The notes: generated by a model not told the origin, from the sequence alone. Numbered from the stretch's first letter, positions 1-12,407 are shown. The stretch: 64,000 nucleotides of DNA from Aquanectria penicillioides (GCA_003415625.1 PYIU01000002.1:7440001-7504000), one strand, 5' to 3'. Translations and numbers: made by a program.

Positions 1-1058
1 ACTCCACTGAATCTTGCGGCAGGCCTGATGACTCCCCGTATTCAGCCTTATATGGTTCGAGTCGATGACGCCAATGACACAATTATTTTCACACCCCCTC
101 AACCTTGCCATGATCAATTTAGCATAAACAAGGAATGGCCGCTTCAAGCGTAAAGCAATTTCACTTTTGATTTAAGCGTCAGAAGTTACACTAATTAGCG
201 GGTTTGCCACACTATTAGGGCATGTTTGCTTCGCCTTGACATCCACGAACCTATTAGCGAGTGTTAGATACAGTATATTATTAAAAGAATTCCAACGGAA
301 GAGTTTAGGTTGTACTGTCTTCGAGATTTCCAATAGTCGGAAATACAGGTGCTTTAGCGTAAAGATCTGAACTAGACTGAAAGATTGCCACCAAAGCGTT
401 AGATTTGATGAATTCCAATCCACTACTGCTCAAGCTAGATAGAGATTGAAATAGCTGATGCGACGAAAAAGGACAAAAGCCACGAAGTGCAATTCCCCAG
501 CAAGCTCATTTCTAACACAGAAACCAGGTTTAAAATGAAACAAAGCAAGCAATGAACTCGATTGCAAACAAAACAAAAAATCCAATATTGTTCATTAATG
601 TGGATCTTCGACATCTTTTGGAATCGATAGTAATGTGGAGCTCATGTCTACTGAATGCAAAGTCTCTACGGTATTCTCCTCTCCGTAGACACGACATTCA
701 GCTTTACTCGGCTAGGGAGTATACATTCCTGTCGTGGACTTGAATCGATCTCACAAAGGTGGCTGTGTGCGATCAACCTATTGAATGGTCCCGGCTTTGG
801 AACATTATCTGCTTTCAGAGATAACAGAACTAAATTGTTGGACTCTGCATCTAGATCATCGCCAACGATGGAATGGTCATTGCATGCTCCCTTCTTGGGT
901 ATTTGCTACTGAGTACTTGCAGACTACAAATTTTTCTCGTGTCTATGGAGATGCCTAACACTAGGAATATTCGCCACAAAGGCTACGTGGAACTTGTTCG
1001 ATTAAGACTATGACAAAATGTAGCATATATGCTTGAACTAGCTTAGAACTTCTGGTAG
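1..1058. other. Stretch without a recognisable gene
   Basis: Base composition is ordinary, unlike the AT-rich block to the right. All reading frames are short (85 codons or fewer) and I recognise no domain, splice pattern or RNA gene. It may be intergenic DNA or relics of old coding sequence. Confidence 0.5.
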
Positions 1059-1440
1059 TTTGTTGGTGGACGGGGACACTGGCCAAAACACACACCCCAC
1101 CCAGAAGGGTATAGGGTAAGCAGATTCGGTGATGACCGAATAGCCTTCCCAAGCAGCTGCGAACAACTTGAAAGAGTGTTAGAGCATCTGATCAAATGCT
1201 CTAGAGTGTCCCTCAAAGAAAAGAAAGAAAGAATATAGGGCAGAAAGTCATAAACAAGGGAATGTCATAAGGGGCTGCACCGGGACTTCAATAGAGTCCA
1301 AATGCAAGGAATTTAGGATTTCAAAAATAAAAATTGATTGGAGAAAACTGCCTGTTCATTTTCTATGTCTCTAAGGTCCCTTTTATCTTCCTGACCAACC
1401 TGATGACAGATTGATCCACATTACCCTAGACCCCAACTCA
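1059..1440. repeat. Solo LTR of the 12.4-kb gypsy-2 family, little mutated
   Basis: This 382-bp sequence is the best-preserved of seven copies of the gypsy-2 LTR in the window; the others are at 12025, 24194, 36223, 37377, 38287 and 50315. It ends in CCCCAACTCA, and no internal element sequence follows it. The four bases GTAG occur directly before (1055-1058) and directly after (1441-1444), as expected for a target-site duplication around a solo LTR left by LTR-LTR recombination. The relation to the element's coding strand is inverted: its plus strand equals the antisense of the element. It serves as a near-ancestral reference for reading RIP changes in the other copies. Confidence 0.88.
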
Positions 1441-1893
1441 GTAGCTAGACGGGGATTGAGGTCAGTTGAAAGAGAGTCTGTATAGAACGAAGTATACCAC
1501 TAGCAGCCCCTAATACTTTGCTGAGCAAGGGCCAGGGATTACCCTACCGCCTTATTTGCCGGATAGCCCAGGCCAGAAATAGCGCTTGGCAGTTTCAGAA
1601 TTTAATAATTAATTATATTTCATTGCCTTATGCCGTGTATCAATCTCGTGGAATTCATTTATCCTGTCGCACTAGTTTCGCACCCTCTTGTCGCTGTTCT
1701 TGCATATCGCATTCCAATGCATTACGTCGCTGATTTAGAATCCCTGTGTTGCATTTACGATGAAGCTTTCTTGTCGTGGCATATTGGCAACTGTTCTCAG
1801 CGCCACTTGGCAGTATCTGGCAGGTGTTTTGGTTTTCTATGCAGAGAGTCGGGTCATCTCACTGAAGACGCGTAGGTCAGGCACTAGAACATA
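1441..1893. other. Stretch without a supported gene, left flank of the nested transposon block
   Basis: Composition is normal. A short frame from 1760 begins with a hydrophobic stretch resembling a signal peptide. However, it runs into the transposon end at 1894, and with the transposon removed it would stop at once (TA plus the G at 50805). I do not call it a gene. Confidence 0.4.
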
Positions 1894-2013
1894 CCCGGTG
1901 GGTCATATAGAAGCGCGCTACGCTGGGCTTGTAGATAACCCCACCTCTCCTGCCGGAGAGGTAGTAATAAAACCTGTAATTGCATTACTAGCGTAACCAA
2001 CTTTTCTAATGTA
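1894..2013 (+). repeat. Left terminal inverted repeat of the pogo-like transposon
   Basis: It pairs with 50699-50802 in inverted orientation. The inner 77 bp (1937-2013) align base for base with 50699-50775, with differences mostly of the G-to-A/C-to-T type on this side. The outer part aligns less well because this copy has about 16 extra bases between 1909 and 1936. A hairpin with 8-bp arms (ACCTCTCC, loop TGCC, GGAGAGGT) at 1942-1961 is identical in both ends. Homology continues inward to the sequence just left of gypsy-2 copy 3 (about 38250-38286), so the full repeat is longer than 120 bp. Confidence 0.82.
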
Positions 2014-2468
2014 ACTCATCAATAACTTCTTTATTTAAAGCCTAAAATCGACTAAATTTATTATTCTTGCATTTTTACTTTTAATTTTAATATAGCTTAA
2101 ATTTCTTATAAATTCTATACTACTATAGTAAATACTGCCTATATATATCTATTAGGTTAAAATATTATATAAATAATTTAGGTAAATTCTTTACTGCTTT
2201 ATATATTAATTGTAAATAAATTAGCTTATTTATACTATATTAAGGAGTCTTTTACTAAAAAATATATATTATTATTAAAAATAAAAAAGCAGCTTTCTTT
2301 TAGTATTAATAAAGAAGAGTTATTTTAAGCTATAACTATAGAAAAAAAGCAAGCAATTATTATATATATATATAATATAAAGAAGAGTGTATTTACTATA
2401 ATAGAAGCCTATATATACAATTATACTAGCTTCTTAAGAAAATATTAAATTTAAGGTCTAAAGATAGC
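2014..2468 (+). pseudogene. 5' part of pogo-like transposase, RIP-degraded
   Basis: This AT-rich segment belongs to the outermost DNA transposon. From about 2250 onward a plus-strand reading frame can be followed through RIP stops. It joins in phase, across the gypsy-1 insertion, with the frame that carries the DDE motifs at 10389-12024 (the duplicated ATAGC encodes the joint). No DNA-binding domain can be recognised in this N-terminal part. The start codon is not identifiable. Confidence 0.45.
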
Positions 2469-2661
2469 TGTAAGGGTTGGCTGATTAGGGTGATATAAGA
2501 TAGGTCTCTGGGTGACTTGTGTATTGTATGTAAGCTTTAACTTGCCAAGCGTTAGTCTACCGCTCGGCAATGTGTCTTTTATTTAAGGTATAGCGGTATA
2601 CCTATATGGCTGTGCTTAAGAGCCCCACTACCTATTAAGGTAAGTCCTCTATCTCTTCACA
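2469..2661 (-). repeat. 3' LTR of gypsy-1
   Basis: This is a 193-bp repeat, TG...CA on the plus strand, matching 10196-10388 along its whole length without length difference. It is strikingly less RIP-mutated than its partner: it keeps many TG and CA dinucleotides outside TGC/GCA although both flanks are heavily mutated. Because the element reads on the minus strand, this is the downstream LTR. The polypurine tract lies directly inside it. Confidence 0.92.
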
Positions 2662-5049
2662 ATTATCCCCCTTTCTCTTGAGCCTAGTCCCTTAGGCTTA
2701 AGATTATTACTGCTTATATATATATTGTAATTGCCCTATAACTTATTTATATATATGCCTAAATATTTTGTAATTGTTTATTAGTTTTATAGTAGTTGTT
2801 TTAGGTTGTATTTGCATAATATTATTATTATTATTGTTTTATATTATAATAGTCTATTTTAGTTAATAGTGATTTATTGCAGTATAAACTACTTTATAAT
2901 ATTTAATTAATAGCTTATTGTATAAACTTTAATCTTTTCTTTTTCTTTTTATATTTTATATAATAGTTTAATTTATTTACTATATCTTTATTAAACCTTT
3001 TATAATATCTTTTTTTTTAGGCCTTTTTAATATTAGCCTATTAAAAATAGTATTATAGTAATCCCTTTATTAATTAATTTATAAATAAAAGTTCTTATTT
3101 TTATTGCCTTTTATAAAAATATAATAATTTTTCTTTTATTTATTATATTAGTTTATAGATTGCCTAATATATAATTTACTAAAGTGCTAATTAATCTTAT
3201 AGTATAGTATATTATTTAATGTTTTTTATTTATTTTTTGCTTACTTTATTTAAATCCTTAATAAGCTTTAGCTAACTGCAGTTTAATATTAAAATTGCTT
3301 TACTAAAGCCTATTTTATTAATAAGCCTAACTTTAATAATAACCCTTTTTTATATATTAAATATTAGTGCTTTATATATACTATTAAGTCTACTATTAAT
3401 ACTTAATATTATATCTATAATGCTATTAAAAAAGGCCTTTATTGCTATACTATTTTTACTATACAATTTACTTAATATTAACTTAAGGAAGTAGCTTTAC
3501 TTTATAACCTTTTTATTTTAGATTTTTAGTTTTAAGTAAGTATTTCTTTATTAATTATTTATTAATTATTTATTGCTAATTTATATTAGTATTAATTTAT
3601 TTTTAATAGTCTTAAGTACCTTTATAGTTATTTTGCCTTAATTATTTCTCTTTATACCTATAATAATAGTTTGCTCTATAATTTAAACTGCTTATTTAAT
3701 GCCCTTTAGTATATATATAAGACTTCTATAGATATTGCTAAAGAATATAGTTTATTTAAGTGGCTAATTGCAATAGCCCTTTATATATTAAAAGCCTTAT
3801 AGCTCTATTATAAGAATTCTATTCCTTAAGTTATTATAAAGTATGCTAGCTGCCTCTTTATTTATTATAGAGCAGTTAGTAGCCCTTTATTTAGTAATAT
3901 TAAGGGTTTTAGCCTTAATAATAAAGGCAATATTTCTAATAGTAAGTTATTTATAGCTAATAATATAGATAGTATTTCTATTTATACTATTAATAAATGT
4001 ATTGCTTTTACTATATTTTTTATTAAGTCTATTAAGTCTTAAGGCAAATTTATTATTAGGCCTAAAAAGCCTATAGCCCTATTAATTGCTTGCCTTTTTA
4101 TAAATATTTAATGCCTTACTTTAGCTTTAGAAACTAATGCTATAGTATTGGCCTATTTAAATATTTCTTTTTTATTTAATAAGGATTTATATAAGGCTTT
4201 ATTGCCCCTTTCTTAACCTTCTTTTAAAAGGCAGGCAGCCCTTATTATTATACTGCTAATACCTATTATTAATAGTATTGCTGGCCTATTATATGCTTAA
4301 TAATCTATTGCGCTCTCTTTAACTTTAGCTTAATCTTTTAGGAGTATATTTAACTTTATTATTAATAGTGGCAATAATAATAATAAAGATATCCTTATTG
4401 CTATTTCTATTTATAAGGGTAAAGGCAAGTGTTTAATAAGTGCTTATTGCTCTTTTAGTTCTATTATTATTATACCTTTATCTTCTTTAGCGGTCTTAAA
4501 GCCTTTTGCTTTCTTTTTTAGCCTTATAGTAAAGAAACCTAAAGTTGCTTCTATATTAAAAAAGGCTAAAGTAGCTTTTATATTAAGGAAGGTAAGGGCT
4601 ACTTTTACTATTATAATTTATTATAGTGCTTATTAAGCGCTAAAGAAGTCTATTTAATTATTTATTAATTTTTGCTAATATATTTTAGTTTTTTATTTAA
4701 TAGTTAATTTAAATATAGCAACCTTTAATAGTGCTTTCTTTATTATTGTATTGTTTTGCTCTTTTTGCTATATAGCAATTTATAATAGTATTAAATATAG
4801 TTTTTTAATAAATTAATTAATAGTTAATCTTTTAGTTAATTAATTTAGTATATATTTATTAATTGCTAATTAATTATTTAATATTATAGTTTATTGTTCT
4901 ATTTTTAATAGATTTACTTTACTTACTTATAGTATTTATACACTTTATTTTATATATTTATTAAATAACTTAAAGGCTCTTAAGTATTATATTTTATTGG
5001 CTATTTTAATTACTTAATTTAATAGAATTTATTTTCTTTTATTTCTTTA

Positions 5050-8000
5050 TAGAATACTATTTCCTTAACCTTTTATTTATTTTCTTTATCTTTTAGCTTA
5101 TAAAGGCTAATTAATTATTTATTATTAGCTTAATATACTTTTAATTATAGTTTTAGGAATGCTATTAAAAATACATTATATATCTTTTAGTATTATTTTA
5201 ATAAGTATATTTAATATATTTATTTATTAACTTTATTAGCTATTGCAATTTTAATAAATCTTAAAGCTAGCTTTTTATTCTTAAAGTAGAAATTTTTAAT
5301 AGATAGCTTTACTATATCTCCTTTTTTATACTTTTTAGGCATATAGTTTTTATTATAATATTTAGCTTAAGACTTTACTGCCTATTATTAGCACTTTTGC
5401 ACTTTATTATGCATTTATTAAATAGTTATAATGCATTTTATAATGCCTTAAATTTAAATCTTTATTTATTATAAAATATATTTTATAACCCTTAAGTAAT
5501 AACTATAAAGGGCTTATATTAGCAATATACTAATAATACTATATTAGCTATTATTATATATAAATTCTGCCTTTAGAAGTTATACTGCCTATTTTTAAGG
5601 TAAGCCCTTAATATATACTTATAGATACTTCTTTAAAACTTAATTAATGCACTTTATTTAGCTATCTATTTAAGGATAGTGCATTATAGATAGTTAATAA
5701 ATAGTTGCTTGCTTTTTTATTAAGTCTTTTTAAAACTAGCTAATAAAAAGCTTATTTCTATTGCTTATAATGCCTTTTAAAGTACTAAATTAGCATTCTA
5801 TTTACTTATAAAGTAATTTTATTAATTATATTGCTATAAATGACTTTTTAGTAGGGATAAATATAGTATACTTTATTATATAGTATATAATTATTAAGAT
5901 TGTATTATATTCCTTACTATTAAAGTAAGCGCTATTAGGCAGCTCTATAATAAAGTCTATATTTATTTCTTAAAATAGGTATACTAGTAATAGCAATAAT
6001 TAAAGTTGCCTATAGGGCCTATACTTTAGTGTATATATGCTTTAGTATTGCTAATATTGCAGTATATAGTCTTTTATATCTTCTGTAATATTCTTTTAAT
6101 AGAATTTTCAGCTAATAAGATCTAAGGTTTTAGTAGCTTCTATATGCCCTATTTTAGGGTTATTATAGTGCCTTTATAGAATCTCTATTTATAATATTCT
6201 TTAGTTAAAAATTATTAATCTTTCTTTATAGAAAAGAGTACTTTATTTATTATAATAATAGTTTTTTTTCTTTTTAGCTATTAAATAAATCTTTATTATT
6301 TACTATTAATAAAATTTATTATTAGCCTATAGTCTATAAATAAGGTCTTTTAGCTTATAAAATAATTGCAATAAAAATGCCATTTTGCCCTTTATAAGCT
6401 TAATTATAATTAAATATAAAATATATTATTTTAGTATAGTAACTTTAGCTTTAAGCGGTTTCTTTTGGTTAGTCTTTTTTACTGCTATTTACTAAGCATG
6501 CTTTAATTGCTATATAATAGCACTACCCTTCTTTTAGGTATATATAGTAATAATAGAAATAGTTAAGCTTTAATAGTAATTGTTTAATCTAATAATTGAA
6601 TTTAGCCTTAAAGGTAAAGGCACCTTTTTTCCTTTAATTATTATAGGCTTTATTCTTTTAAGGCTAGCTCTTATAGCTTATATATATACTTTAGCAATTA
6701 GGGTTTTGCCCTTTAAACTTATAATTATTTTATATATATTTAATAATAGTTTATTTATTAATTAAAGCTTTACTAATAGTATAGAGATTATATTTTAATA
6801 GAAGATTTCTTTTTATATATAATTAGGATATTTAAATAGTCTATTAGCTAGATTTAACTTCTTTAATTAATACTATATATTAAAGTTAAAAGGTATTAGT
6901 TAATAAACCTAATAGGCAAGCCTTCCTTAAAGGTCTTGCATTAATATAAAGATTATACCTTTTAGGGCTTTATAATCTATTAATATTAAGAACTTTTTTA
7001 ATAGTTTTAATAGATAATAGCTTTAGTGCTTTAGGCTTTTTATAATAGCTAAAAGCTTTTATTAGTCTATTGCCTAATATTATTTTATATTTAAGAGCTT
7101 CTTTAATTAATATATAATTAGTCTTTATTAATTCTCTATTAATTAAAATAAAATATTAGCTATTGCCCTAAAAGATATATTTATCTTTACTTTAGTATAT
7201 AAAGTAAAGTTTTAGTATTATAAAATAGTTATAAAATAAAAAGCCTTTTTTAGTTCTTAAAATGCCTTTTTAGCTTTTAGGCTTTAAATAAACTCTTCTA
7301 TTTTATAGCCTTTTTTACTATCTTTTAGCATTACTATTAGTAGGCTAATTATACTTAAGTATTTTAAGATAAATTTTCTATAGAAATTGCAAAAGCCTAA
7401 AAATACTTAAACCTTTTAATATATTTAAAGTAGCTTCTATTTAATAATTGCTTGCACTTTATTTAGCTTTATTTTTAGGCCTTTTTAAATTATTATATAC
7501 TTTAGGAACTCTACCTTTTATTAATAGAATATATATTTAAATAGCTTAATATATAATTATACTTTATAGAGTCTTTATAGAACCTTTAATATATCTTTAA
7601 TATATTATTTTTATATTTTAAAGTATATAATAATATTATTTAGGTATACTATATAATATATATTTAGTAATTTAGTAAGTGTTTAATAGATATATACTTA
7701 AAAAGTGGCTAATATATTAATTAAACTAAATAGTATTATTATATATTTAAAGTATTTATATTTTATTTTAAATGCAGTCTTTTAGCAATTGTTAGGCTTA
7801 ATATAGATTTAATAGTAGGCATTTTAAATATTAATCTTTAAGATCTATTTTACATTAGCTAGGCAGTTTAATAAGTCCTTTATTAATAGCAATAAATAGT
7901 AGTTTTTAATAGTTATAGCATTAAGACCTTAATAATTTATATATAATTATAGCATTTTATTCTTCTTTAGTATAAATAATATAGGGGCTCTTGCCTTATT

Positions 8001-8980
8001 TATAAAGGTATTAATTTATCTATTTACTGTATTCTTAATAATATACTCTTTTAGGGCTTCTGCCTACTGGCTATTAGTTAAGTATATTGGACTATATAGC
8101 GGCTTCTTGCCCTTTTAAAGGTTAATGCTATACTCTACCCCTTTTAAAAGTAGCGGCCCTTTAGTAGCTTCCTTACTAAATGTCTTTTATTTAGACTTTA
8201 GCTTTAAAGGCAATACTTCTAAAGCTAGCTTTAGCTCTTTGCTTAATTTAGCTATTAATTGCTTATTTAATAATAGTATACTATATATATATATAACTTA
8301 AGCTTGCTTTTTATTTTATAGAAATTCTTTTATAAATGCTTTTAGGTTAATTAAAGATATAGGCTTATAGTTTTAAGTTATAGTTTAGATATTAATCTCT
8401 ATTTCTTTCTTTTCTATAAAGGCATTAGAGAGGAGTAGATTGCTGGCCCCTTTAGGGTATAGCATTTTAATAAATATTTGCTTAATTTTTTAAGGAAAAC
8501 CCTTTAAATAAATTAAAAAGAATATTAATATATATATACTACTAAAAGGAGTTACTTTATTTTAGAAATCTTATAAGCTAAATGCCTTTTAATTTTTAGC
8601 TAAATATAGGTTTAGTTTTTTAATTAGTTTTATGCTAATAAAGTTAATTTATATATAGGTATTTATATTTATATAAACCTTAACTTTAATATGCCCTTAA
8701 AGGGCAATTGCTTTATCTATAATAATATTTTTAATTAGGATTATTTTTAGTTTTAATATAGAAACTTTAGCTATAATTCTTATATCTTTTTATTTTTTAA
8801 GGAGTTTTAAGGTTCTTTAGGTATAGTATTAATAGATTAGATCTATATATATTTTTATAGTTAGGCTAGCTTTAGCTTATAGCCTTAGTCCTTAAAGCCC
8901 TTTTTAGGTAGCCTACAGTTTATAGTTAGGTAGTTTAGCCTATTGCAGTTATAGTAATATAGTTAATTTAATCTATTGCC
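5050..8980 (-). pseudogene. gag/pol polyprotein of gypsy-1, RIP-degraded
   Basis: Read on the minus strand. A knuckle with pattern C-x2-C-x4-H-x4-C is recognisable at about 8975-8910, with cysteine and histidine codons changed to tyrosine. RT follows, with the segment GLNAITIKNYYLLLL and the catalytic YLDD box now YLNN (codons at 7640-7635, both GAT/GAC turned AAT). Then come an FLGFCNFYRKFI connection block (about 7390-7350) and integrase with a DFIIELPNSAYF block (about 5945-5910). These blocks are diagnostic of Ty3/gypsy pol. Exact ends cannot be set because of pervasive stops. No functional product is possible. Confidence 0.8.
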
Positions 8981-10195
8981 TTTTGGCTTATTGCTATATA
9001 GTTATTATTCTTGCAACTTGCTTAAGGTATATAGACCTTTTAGGCTATAGAAACTTATGCCCCCTTTAAATAAAGGCCTTAAATAGCTCTTTAGATAGGT
9101 TGCTTTTTAAGGTCTATTTAAGCTATTAAAAGAATAGCTTTTTTTACAATTTTTACTTAAAGCTTATTTATTTTCCTTTTTAATATAGGCCTATAGCCTT
9201 TTTGCTTTATAGGCTATATCTTTTAGTTTTAAAAGGTCTATTTACTTATAGTTTATTTTCTTTTTTAAGGATTTCTATAAGCTATAGTAATATTAATAGG
9301 CTCTATCCTTACTTTTTTCTTTATAGTTTAAGGTCCTTAAAGATAGATATATTGCACTTTAAGTATAAAAGTAATCTATTAGGGATTGCTTAATAAACTA
9401 TTAAAGTTTTAGCAGTTTATTTTATAATTCCCTTTTTTAAAGGTTTAAGTCTATATACTTCTTTTGCATAAAGTTAATAAAGTCTTATTATAAAGGGCTC
9501 TTTAGGCTCCCTTTATAGTTCCTCTATTAAGTTTATAGACTAAAGTTAAATTTAATTATTGCCTATTATATCTTTTATATATTAATGCAGCCTAATTAAA
9601 GATTATTTACTAATTTAATAGCTTTTATTTAATTATTAATCTTTATGCTTATTGCATTCTCTATAAAGGTTCTATAATTATAAAATAGAGGTTTTTTATA
9701 GTTCTTTCTTAAGTTTATTATAAAGCAATTAATTAATTATTTTAGGATCTATATTTATACTAATTGCTACTTTACTATTATTAACTATTATTTAATAAGT
9801 ATTTAAATGATTTATTATAAGGCCTTACTTTATAGCTCCTTTATACTTTATTATAAGGGTATATTATATTTATTAAATATTTTTTAATAGGTTTATTTGC
9901 CTTAAGATATTAATCTTAAGTTATAGCCTAATTAATATATATAGAAGTCTATTAATGCATTCTATTTTAGACTTTTTAAAGCTTTTTTAGCTATTAGCCT
10001 ATTAATAGAATTTTAATTAATTAGTTTTAAGGGCTATTAGTATCTCCCTTTCTTTTAGAATTAAGAAATAATTGGCTTATTAGGGTCCTATTACTAATGC
10101 ATTAGCAATCCCTTAAGTTATTTATTAATTAATTATATAGTTCCTTTTATTTTATACTATATTAATTACTTTATAGGGTATAGAAGTTAAAGAAT

Positions 10196-10388
10196 TATAA
10201 GGGTTAGCTAATTAAGGTAATATAAGATAGGTCTTTAGGTAATTTATGTATTGTATATAAGCTTTAATTTGCTAAGTATTGGTCTATTGCTTGGCAATAT
10301 ATCTTTTATTTAAGGTGTGGCGGTGTATTTATATAGCTGTGCTTAAGAGCCCTACTATCTATTAAGGTAAGTCCTTTATCTTTTTATA
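10196..10388 (-). repeat. 5' LTR of gypsy-1
   Basis: Partner of 2469-2661, equal in length at 193 bp, but with far more transitions: its plus-strand start is TATAAGGGTTAG against TGTAAGGGTTGG in the other. Almost all differences are G-to-A or C-to-T on this copy. A few run the other way, for example in the GTGTGGCGGTGT stretch, where this copy keeps G. It is followed by the duplicated target ATAGC. Confidence 0.9.
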
Positions 10389-12024
10389 ATAGCTATTTTT
10401 AAGGCTTAGGCTTATTGGTTTAAATAGTAGTATTTAAAGCTTTAATTTAAGACTCTAAAGATTAAGGAGATTATAAAAGCTTCTATTAAGTATAACCTTT
10501 TTAATATAGAGGTTTAATTTAAGGAATTTAAGGCTATTATTAAAAAGCTTTTATTTAATTTAGCTAATTTATAGAACTTTAATAAAATGCCTTTATAAAT
10601 AGGCTAGATTAATAGCAGCCTAAAGATATATTTAATTTAAATAAAGAAAAATACTTAGTCTATAACCTTTTAGTTAGGCAATAAAGAGTCCTTTACCTTT
10701 ATTAATGCTATTAGTACTATTAAAATATTAATTCCTTTCTTTTTTATCCTTTTAATAAAGGTCCTTTTTAAGAAATATATTATAGCTAATATTAATAAAA
10801 ATATTATCTTTATTAATATAGCAATTAAATATATAAACAGCTATTAGGCTTAATAGTAGTTAAAGCACTTTAATGAATACTCTTTTGCCTTTAGTAATAC
10901 CTTTAATGGCTATTTAATTAAGGAATAGTTTAGGTATAAGATTAATATTATAAGGGCTATTTAAACTTAAGCTTTTGTTATTTAGCTAAAAAAGAAGAAA
11001 AATCTAGTATATTAAATGCTTTTAATAGATAGGTTTTTAGCTTATAAAGACCCTAATTTTATATAGTATTATTATGCCTTTAATATTATCCCTTTTTGCC
11101 TTTTTGCTTATATTAATTATATCCTTTAGCCCTTTAATATTAGTGTTTACTAGTACTTTAAGAAGGTATAGCGGTTATCCCTTAGGAACTTTATTTAAGC
11201 TAGAGGTATATATATTACCTAATTGAACTTTTTTAATTAATAGAAGGCAATATATTAGGCTGCATTTAAGGCCTATTATATATATATAGGCTTTAAAAAG
11301 ATAGGGCTAATGCCCCTTACTCCTAAGGTCATTTTATAGCCCCTTTACTAATTGATTAAAGATTAGAAAGAGCCCTTATTTTTTATATGGCTTAAAAAGG
11401 AAGCTATTACCTTAAGGAAGACTAAAAGAGACCTTATTGCTATTTAGAGCGTATAGAAGCTAGACCTTTTAAGTAGCCTAATTAGGTAGGTTATATTAAA
11501 TGCTATAGCCTATTTTAATCTTGCAATTATTACTTAATTAGTGCAAAAAGAGATAATCTAGCAATACTAAAAGCAAATTGCTTTATAGTCCTAATATATA
11601 TATATATAGTAATGTATTTAGGTTAATAATAGGGCTTTTACAATAGAGAAATTGCATAAAAAGGTTAGGGATTGGGCTTATAAGGACTAAAAGAAGGAAA
11701 ATAAAAAGAATATTTAGTCCTAAAAGGAGCTCTTTAATTAATTGCAAAAGAATAAGGCTAAAAGGAGAAAAATAGCCCTTTTAGATTCTATCCTTTATAG
11801 CTAGGCTATACTAAAGGCTATATAGAAACTTTAGAAAAATGCAATAATCCTAAAAGAGATTAAAGCTATTAAAGCCTTAAGGGAGCTTTAGCTTTAGGCT
11901 AATAAAGCAAAAAAGCAGCTTTTATTAAGTATAGCCTTATTAACCTACTTTAATTATATCCCTAAAGTAGTTAAATAAAAGGCATTATAAGGATTATTTA
12001 ATTAAGCTAATATAACTTAAGTAA
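10389..12024 (+). pseudogene. Pogo/Tigger-like DDE transposase, main fragment, catalytic Asp codons lost
   Basis: One plus-strand frame can be followed from 10389 to the gypsy-2 junction without a frameshift; only nonsense and missense changes interrupt it. It shows the three landmarks of the pogo/CENP-B-type DDE superfamily endonuclease. The first is the N-F-D-E block, now NFNK at 10575-10586. The second is the LLxDGxxxH block, now MLLIDRFLAY from 11016, with Asp kept and His changed to Tyr. The third is the LQPLDV block, now L-stop-PFNI at 11124-11141. Two of three catalytic Asp are Asn through GAT-to-AAT, exactly the RIP direction. A downstream GF-block (GFKKIGLMPL, about 11290) matches the family's conserved GF..TG..PLNP region. 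The C-terminal tail continues to the copy 1 boundary. Confidence 0.8.
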
Positions 12025-12407
12025 TATATTAGTAAATAGGGATACTAGCCAAAACACACACCTTACCCAAAAGGGTATAGGGTAAGCAGGTTCAGTTGAA
12101 GATTAAATAGCCTTCTTAAGCAGCTGCAAATAATTTAAAAGAGTATTAAAGTATTTAATTAAATGCTTTAAAGTATCCCTTAAAGAAAAGAAAGAAAGAA
12201 AATAGAGCAAAAAGTTATAAATAAAGTAATATTATAAGGGGCTGCACTAAAACTTCAATAGGGTTTAAATGCAAGAAATTTAAAATTTTAAAAATAAAAA
12301 TTAATTAAAGAAAACTGCCTATTTATTTCCTATATCTTTAAAGTCCCTTTTATCTTTTTAATTAATTTAATAATAGATTAATCTATATTACCTTAAACTT
12401 TAATTTA
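12025..12407 (-). repeat. 3' LTR of gypsy-2 copy 1
   Basis: One of seven homologous LTRs and the most mutated at its terminus (AACTTTAATTTA where the solo LTR has GACCCCAACTCA). Adjacent internal sequence read on the minus strand ends in a purine tract (AAGAAAGGA), consistent with a polypurine tract and so with minus-strand coding. Confidence 0.88.

Larger units (their letters stand above)
2469..10388 (-). mobile_element. Ty3/gypsy LTR retrotransposon gypsy-1, full length, RIP-inactivated
   Basis: Two 193-bp direct repeats (2469-2661 and 10196-10388) bound a 7,920-bp element, and ATAGC occurs immediately outside both (2464-2468, 10389-10393). The coding strand is minus. A polypurine tract (rich in AG, ending GGGGGATAAT) abuts the 3' LTR at 2662-2680. 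Minus-strand translation gives, in order, a CCHC-like zinc knuckle (about 8975-8910), reverse transcriptase (about 8150-7450), the RT-RNase H connection (about 7420-7290) and integrase (about 6250-5850). This RT-RNase H-integrase order is that of Ty3/gypsy (Metaviridae). It inserted into the 5' part of the pogo transposase frame. Stops at former CAA, CAG and TGG codons are everywhere, so it is dead. Confidence 0.9.

Noticed and set aside
51..62. GGTTCGAGTC resembling a tRNA B box
   Set aside because: The flanking bases do not form a T-stem and no A box, anticodon arm or acceptor pairing is found upstream.
1760..1996. Small secreted protein with a signal-peptide-like start
   Set aside because: The frame runs from flank DNA into the transposon end, and without the transposon it would stop immediately after about 44 codons.
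6580..6765. Plus-strand 61-codon frame
   Set aside because: It lies antisense to the gypsy-1 pol region on the minus strand; a by-product of AT-rich sequence.
9202..9393. Plus-strand 63-codon frame
   Set aside because: It is antisense to the gag part of gypsy-1 and has no recognisable content.
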